Origin: an uncultured Eubacteriales bacterium | GTDB taxonomy: Bacteria > Bacillota > Clostridia > Christensenellales > CAG-138 | Reading direction: 5' to 3' | Length of the DNA stretch: 64,000 bases | Assembly (NCBI GenBank): GCA_900544555.1 | Contig: UQWD01000010.1 | Span: forward strand, 10,661-74,660 | Shown: piece by piece, positions 59,869 through 64,000 of the stretch | How the letters are laid out: each line of letters begins with the position of its first letter | Numbering within the stretch: position 1 is the stretch's first letter | Position numbers and translations under genes: made by a program | The notes under the pieces: generated by a model | Told to the model about the DNA's origin: nothing | Database searches by the model: none | What the model saw: the letters and a program-made list of their open reading frames with translations, nothing else

Positions 59869-60375
59869 ATGAACGATACACCGATAACTAATAAAATAAA
59901 AGCTCGTTTGCGGCGTTACACTGATATGCTCCGGGACATCGACAACCAAGCGGAACGTCTCGACCGCATGGAAGCGGCCATTAATTCACCGCCTGGGCCA
60001 AATCTGTCGGGTATGCCGCGACAGAAGGTTGGCGCAACTGACAGAGTAAGCGCGGCGGTCGTAAGGAAGTTAGAGCTCGAGGATGATATTGCGCAAGCCA
60101 TTGAGGCGGAACGCAAGGAGTCCGCCGCCATTGAGGCCATGATTGCGCAACTCAGCGATCCTGATGAGCGTGCAGTCATCCGGCTGCGCTACTTCGACCG
60201 GGCATTGTGGGATGAAATTACTAGCGTCCTGTTTGGCGGCAAGACTGATTATATCGAGCGCTTGGAGTCTTATCAAAACAGGACGTACAAGCTGCATGGA
60301 CGGGCGCTACTGGAGCTGGCCGCCATATTAACGGCATCTGAAGGAGCGGCAGTAAAAGGAAGTAATGGGAAGTAA
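59869..60375 (+). CDS. Sigma-like late transcription regulator (ArpU/DUF1492-type)
   Basis: About 168 residues with two helical regions (RLRRYTDMLRDIDNQAERLD) and a C-terminal sigma region 4-like part (ERAVIRLRYFDRALWDEITS). Proteins of this kind sit just before the terminase genes and switch on late transcription. The ATG at 59869 has GAGGAGG eleven bases ahead; ATG at 59845 is the alternative. Confidence 0.65.
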   Translation: MNDTPITNKIKARLRRYTDMLRDIDNQAERLDRMEAAINSPPGPNLSGMPRQKVGATDRVSAAVVRKLELEDDIAQAIEAERKESAAIEAMIAQLSDPDERAVIRLRYFDRALWDEITSVLFGGKTDYIERLESYQNRTYKLHGRALLELAAILTASEGAAVKGSNGK

Positions 60376-60570
60376 ACTCCATTGAAAAGCAGCCGATCCA
60401 ATGCTATCCTGTACAATAACGAGAAGCTGTATAACACTCGTTTAACGCGGTACAACTGCAAAAACAGCCATCAGAGCCTACGAACATATCTACCGCCGCT
60501 TTTATAATTATCAGCGCATTACGACGCTTAAAAAAAGTGAGTTTTGTATACTTTGGAGGAGGTGAGGTTA

Positions 60571-61218
60571 ATGCCCCGAGGCGACATAACCATGCAGATA
60601 GAGAACTTCCAAAAGCTCAAAGATACAGTTATTGAAATCGACAACGCCGGCCGCAAAGCGGTCAAGAATACCGTCAAGGATCTAAAGGCTCGCGCACCTG
60701 GTTGGATAGCAAGCGAGGTAGTGGGTGTATACAACATCAAGAAATCGGAGATTACACCCTCCCCCAACAAAAGTAAGAAGCTGAAGAAGATGGCCGGAAC
60801 CATAAAAGTCGCCGGTGAAACCATCGAGGAAATGACTATTACTTATGAGGGTAGAATGCTTACGCCTATCCACTTCGGTATGACGCCAAAAGTCCCGCCG
60901 GCGGGAAGGAGCTATACGCTAAGAATGCAGGTCATCAAGGGCCAAAAGAAGGTTATTGGCAGATACAAGAACACACGTACCCGGGGCGGCCCTTACTCTG
61001 ACCGTTCGCACAATATTCTTATTGGTACAGGTAACTCCATGAACTATATACCATTCCAGCGTATCAGCCGGCAACGCAGTGACTTAAAAAAATTCACAGC
61101 TATCTCTGTCCCGCAGATGATAACAAGCGAGATGACCAGTAATAACATAATGGCCAAACTCCAGGAAGAAACTGCTAAACGCTTCCAGCACAATCTCGAC
61201 CGGGTGCTCAATAGATAA
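60571..61218 (+). CDS. Phage minor tail protein Z-like protein
   Basis: A 215-residue basic protein resembling gpZ of lambda: a helical front (IENFQKLKDTVIEIDNAGRK), KARAPGWIASEVVGVYNIKK, then a beta region with ITYEGRMLTPIHFGM. gpZ helps connect tail and head. GGAGGTGAGGTTA before the ATG decides the start. It lies before the terminase genes, apart from the expected tail cluster, which is unusual for lambda but not unknown in Clostridia prophages. Confidence 0.65.
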   Translation: MPRGDITMQIENFQKLKDTVIEIDNAGRKAVKNTVKDLKARAPGWIASEVVGVYNIKKSEITPSPNKSKKLKKMAGTIKVAGETIEEMTITYEGRMLTPIHFGMTPKVPPAGRSYTLRMQVIKGQKKVIGRYKNTRTRGGPYSDRSHNILIGTGNSMNYIPFQRISRQRSDLKKFTAISVPQMITSEMTSNNIMAKLQEETAKRFQHNLDRVLNR

Positions 61219-61361
61219 TAAAGGTACTGTGAATAACCAAAAATGCCTGTGGTGCTGGTGAGCCCAAAAAACACGCAGACTGGAAATAGTTTTTTGGGTC
61301 CGTTTCGTTTCGCGGGAATATGGCACGGCCCATGAGTTGGCATTCAGAGAGGAGAAACATC

Positions 61362-61931
61362 ATGCCGAACAACAATGCCAAGCACGTTGACAGCAAGATG
61401 ATAGCTATTTTGTTCGGCGTGACAGCCAGAAGGGTGCAGCAGCTTGCCGCCGACGGTATAATAGACGCCGTGCAGTATAAGCCGTACCGCTTCGATCTGC
61501 TCCCGACGATCCAGCGCTACATTAAATACTTGAGCGATAAGGCCAACGGCAGAGAGGCCGGCAGCAAGAAAGATCTTGAGGCAGAAGGCCGTAAGCTGGA
61601 AGCCGAGGCGGACCTAAAGCGCAGTAAGGCCGACATGGCTGCCCTCCAGCTCAAGGAGCTCGAGGGGAAGATGCACCGCAGCGAGGACGTCGAGGACATT
61701 ATAACCGACCTCGTTTTCACAATCCGATCTATGCTCACAGCTCTGCCCGGTCGATTGGCCGTGGATGTCGTGGCCGCCGCTTCGGCGGCAGAGGCGTCCG
61801 AGATCGTCCGGGCCGAGGTCTACAAAATCCTTGAGGAGCTGGCCGGTTACAAATACGATCCCGAAGAATATACGCGGCGGGTAAGGGAGCGAGAAGGTTG
61901 GAGCGATGTCTCCGATGACGAGGACAGCTAA
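61362..61931 (+). CDS. Terminase small subunit (Nu1-like)
   Basis: A 189-residue protein with an N-terminal winged helix (IAILFGVTARRVQQLAADGI) that binds packaging sites, and a long helical part. GAGGAGAAACATC precedes the ATG. It overlaps the large subunit gene by 26 bases, as is common. Confidence 0.82.
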   Translation: MPNNNAKHVDSKMIAILFGVTARRVQQLAADGIIDAVQYKPYRFDLLPTIQRYIKYLSDKANGREAGSKKDLEAEGRKLEAEADLKRSKADMAALQLKELEGKMHRSEDVEDIITDLVFTIRSMLTALPGRLAVDVVAAASAAEASEIVRAEVYKILEELAGYKYDPEEYTRRVREREGWSDVSDDEDS

Positions 61932-63837
61932 AGCCGCAGCCGCGAAACTGAACGCAGCGATCTCGTGGGCCCTGAAGCACTTTAAGCCGCCCGAGAGTCT
62001 GACAGTTGACGAGTGGGCCGACAGATACCGCCGCCTCTCGCCCGAAAGCTCGGCCGAGGCCGGCCCGTGGCGTACCAAGCGCACCCCATACCTCGAAGAA
62101 CCGATGAAAGCTTTCACGGATCCGAAGGTGCGCAAAATCGTCATGGTCGCAGCGTCTCAGGTCGGCAAGTCTGAGCTCGAACTCAACATCATCGGATACA
62201 TTATCGATCAAGACCCGGGCAGCATCCTCTACGTCCACCCAACCATCGAGGACGCCCGGAAGTTCAGCCGGCTGCGCGTTGCCCCAATGATCCGCGACAG
62301 CAAGCAGCTCAAGGCCAAAGTCCACGACGTAAAGGCGAAGGACAGCGGCAACACCATCCTCCAAAAGTCTTTCCCCGGTGGGATGATGACGCTCACCGGC
62401 TCGAATAGCGCCTCGGCGCTGGCCTCCACTCCCGCCCGCTATATCATTGGCGACGAGCGCGACCGATGGGCCGCGAGTGCCGGCACTGAGGGCGACCCGT
62501 GGGCGCTGGCCGAAGCCCGTCAAGCGACCTTTTATAATGCCAAAGCGGTTGAGGTCTCCACTCCAACCATAAAGGGCGCCAGCAACATCGAGACCAGCTT
62601 CTTAAAGGGCACACAAGAACGATGGAGCCACTGCTGCCCCGAGTGCGGGGAGTACAGCGAGATCTTGTTCGATCATATTAAGTTTGAGCCGGAGGCCACA
62701 AGGGTTCGCGGCAAAAAGACGTGGAGCCTGAAGGGCGGCGTCTCATGGGCCTGCCCTGCCTGCGGCTGCCTGAGCTCCGAGGAAACCATGCGACGGCAGC
62801 CGGCCAAGTGGATCGCAGACAATCCTGACGCCTACGAGAAGGGCGTGCGGTCGTTCTGGCTGAACGCCTTCAGCTCCCCGTGGATATCGTGGGAGAAGAT
62901 CGTGCTCAAGTTCCTCGACGCGCAGAGCGACCCGCAGGAGCTAAAAGTCGTTTACAACACGCTGCTCGGTCAGCTATGGGAAGATCGTGGCGACCTCCCC
63001 GACGAGGACGCCATGCTTGCCCGGCGCGAGGACTATGGCACCCGAGCGAACGGGATTCCCGTGGAGCTGCCCGACGGCGTACTGGTGCTCACCTGCGGCG
63101 TTGATACACAAGACAACCGCCTCGAGTACGAAGTGGTCGGTCATGGCAAATATGGCGAGACGTGGGGCATCATCAAGGGCTACATCATGGGCCGGCCGGA
63201 CACCCCGGAGGTCTGGCAGCGCCTTGACGACGTCATCGACCACGTATACAAATTCAAGAATAATCGGGGACTGAAGATCTCCATTACCTGCGTCGACTCC
63301 GGCGGCCATTTCACTCAAGAGGTCTATGAACAGTGCAATGCCCGAATTCACAAGCGCGTGTTTGCGATTAAAGGCAAGGGCGGCGACGGGATCCCCCTCG
63401 TGGCACCGCCCTCGAAGGTGCCGATCCGCGACAACAAGCGGATCACCTGCTGGCTCTACACCATCGGCGTCGACGCCGGCAAGGCTGCCATCATGGCAAA
63501 TCTGAAGGTGCAGGAGCCCGGGCCGAAGTATTGCCACTTCAACCGGCATCCCGACGCCGGCTACGATCTCAACTACTTCAACGGCCTGATGTCTGAGCGG
63601 CTGGTGCTCACTCACACCAGCCGCGGCGACCGCTGGAAGTGGGAGAAGCTGCTCGGACATAACCGCAACGAGGCCCTTGACTGCCGCGACTATGCGATGG
63701 CCGGCCTAAAGATCATCAATCCCGACATGGACGCGGTCGAGCGTCGGCTCCGTGGCCTCGAGGAGCAGCAGGCGGCATCACAGCAGCAGCGTCCTCGGAC
63801 AAAGCGAAGCCGAGCCACCGCCCTCGACGACTGGTAA
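61906..63837 (+). CDS. Terminase large subunit (GpA family)
   Basis: A 643-residue packaging motor. The N-terminal ATPase has the Walker A variant VAASQVGKSELE (about residues 83-94) and Walker B with IIGDERDRWA; a zinc ribbon follows (CCPECGEYSE; CPACGC); the C-terminal nuclease begins GVDTQDNRLEYEVVGHG and includes CVDSGGHFTQEV. It cuts concatemers and pumps DNA into proheads. The gene is distinctly richer in G+C than the early genes. Confidence 0.93.
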   Translation: MSPMTRTAKAAAAKLNAAISWALKHFKPPESLTVDEWADRYRRLSPESSAEAGPWRTKRTPYLEEPMKAFTDPKVRKIVMVAASQVGKSELELNIIGYIIDQDPGSILYVHPTIEDARKFSRLRVAPMIRDSKQLKAKVHDVKAKDSGNTILQKSFPGGMMTLTGSNSASALASTPARYIIGDERDRWAASAGTEGDPWALAEARQATFYNAKAVEVSTPTIKGASNIETSFLKGTQERWSHCCPECGEYSEILFDHIKFEPEATRVRGKKTWSLKGGVSWACPACGCLSSEETMRRQPAKWIADNPDAYEKGVRSFWLNAFSSPWISWEKIVLKFLDAQSDPQELKVVYNTLLGQLWEDRGDLPDEDAMLARREDYGTRANGIPVELPDGVLVLTCGVDTQDNRLEYEVVGHGKYGETWGIIKGYIMGRPDTPEVWQRLDDVIDHVYKFKNNRGLKISITCVDSGGHFTQEVYEQCNARIHKRVFAIKGKGGDGIPLVAPPSKVPIRDNKRITCWLYTIGVDAGKAAIMANLKVQEPGPKYCHFNRHPDAGYDLNYFNGLMSERLVLTHTSRGDRWKWEKLLGHNRNEALDCRDYAMAGLKIINPDMDAVERRLRGLEEQQAASQQQRPRTKRSRATALDDW

Positions 63838-63853
63838 GGAGGACACCACACCA

Positions 63854-64000
63854 TGAAATCACGCACAATCATCGAGTCCGAGCTCGCCACAAAGCGGGAA
63901 CGGATCGCCCTATATCTGAAGCGAGAGGCCGAAATGCTAGACGGCGGCGTCCAGAGCTACGGCATCGGCTCCCGCAATCTGGCCCGCTACAACACCGACC
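63854..64000 (+). CDS. Head-joining-type small protein, partial at the window edge
   Basis: The first 49 codons of a gene starting MKSRTIIESELATKRERIAL, with AAGGAGG before the ATG. YLKREAEMLDGGVQSYGIGS recalls the small proteins (DUF6148/gpW-like) that follow GpA-type terminases. The rest lies outside the window. Confidence 0.6.

Larger units (their letters stand above)
50127..64000. mobile_element. Integrated phage-like element (left part, open at the window edge)
   Basis: At least 13.9 kb bounded on the left by the cotJC junction. Order: serine recombinase, toxin-antitoxin, CRISPR arrays, potassium channel, two repressor modules, small early genes, replication and recombination genes, late regulator, tail-like gene, terminase, head gene. 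The right end and structural genes lie outside the window, so it is not known whether it is an intact prophage. Confidence 0.85.

Overview
The window looks like chromosome of a spore-forming, anaerobic member of the Clostridia (Bacillota) carrying the left part of an integrated phage-like element. The evidence is a complete spoIIA operon (SpoIIAA-SpoIIAB-SigF), a CotJC spore-coat gene, a SipW/TasA-type pair, an IspH-ribosomal protein S1 fusion typical of Clostridia, a class II (B12-dependent) ribonucleotide reductase, and NADH-linked [FeFe]-hydrogenase electron-transfer subunits. No rRNA or tRNA gene was seen. Taxonomy below class is not claimed.

Host part (1-50126). 0.4-2.6 kb: threonine catabolism (kbl, tdh). 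3-9.5 kb: DegV fatty-acid binding protein, a methyltransferase, a three-gene ABC transporter and a small exported protein. 10.2-13.4 kb: a compact locus that looks like a ribosomally made, modified peptide (RiPP) system: two tandem genes for the same 36-residue peptide, a membrane M50-type peptidase with a PqqD/RRE-like front end, and an E1/ThiF/MccB-like adenylating enzyme fused to a membrane domain. 13.6-18.4 kb: NrdJ and an EF-G paralogue. 19-26 kb, mostly minus strand: a vWA-domain protein, a methyltransferase, a CBS protein and the nickel-cofactor genes larC and larB. 26.2 kb: a solitary cas6. 27.3-30.3 kb: a zinc-uptake operon (Fur/Zur-type regulator, ZnuA, ZnuC, ZnuB) behind a promoter with a 29-bp perfect palindrome. 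32-38.7 kb: surE and a run of overlapping housekeeping genes ending in the IspH-S1 fusion. 40-41.5 kb: spoIIA. 43-46.4 kb: hydrogenase accessory subunits without a catalytic subunit next to them. 47-49.2 kb: exported peptide, SipW, TasA-like protein.

A structured noncoding repeat of about 184 bp occurs three times (18.8, 38.7 and 46.5 kb), always at the 3' side of a gene and bracketed by hairpins whose stems are specific to each locus.

Mobile part (50127 to beyond the right edge). A large serine recombinase sits beside a junction that cuts cotJC inside its conserved G-T-E-E motif; removing the element across a 2-bp core would restore the reading frame, as in sporulation-linked 'skin'-type elements. 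The element carries a YoeB/RelB-type toxin-antitoxin pair, two small type I-C-like CRISPR arrays without cas genes, a voltage-gated potassium channel, two repressor/operator modules, several tiny zinc-ribbon proteins, Ssb, a replication protein, a RecU-type resolvase, an MT-A70-type adenine methyltransferase, a late regulator, a gpZ-like tail protein, small and large terminase, and the start of a head gene. The terminase end is visibly richer in G+C than the early region, suggesting modular origin.
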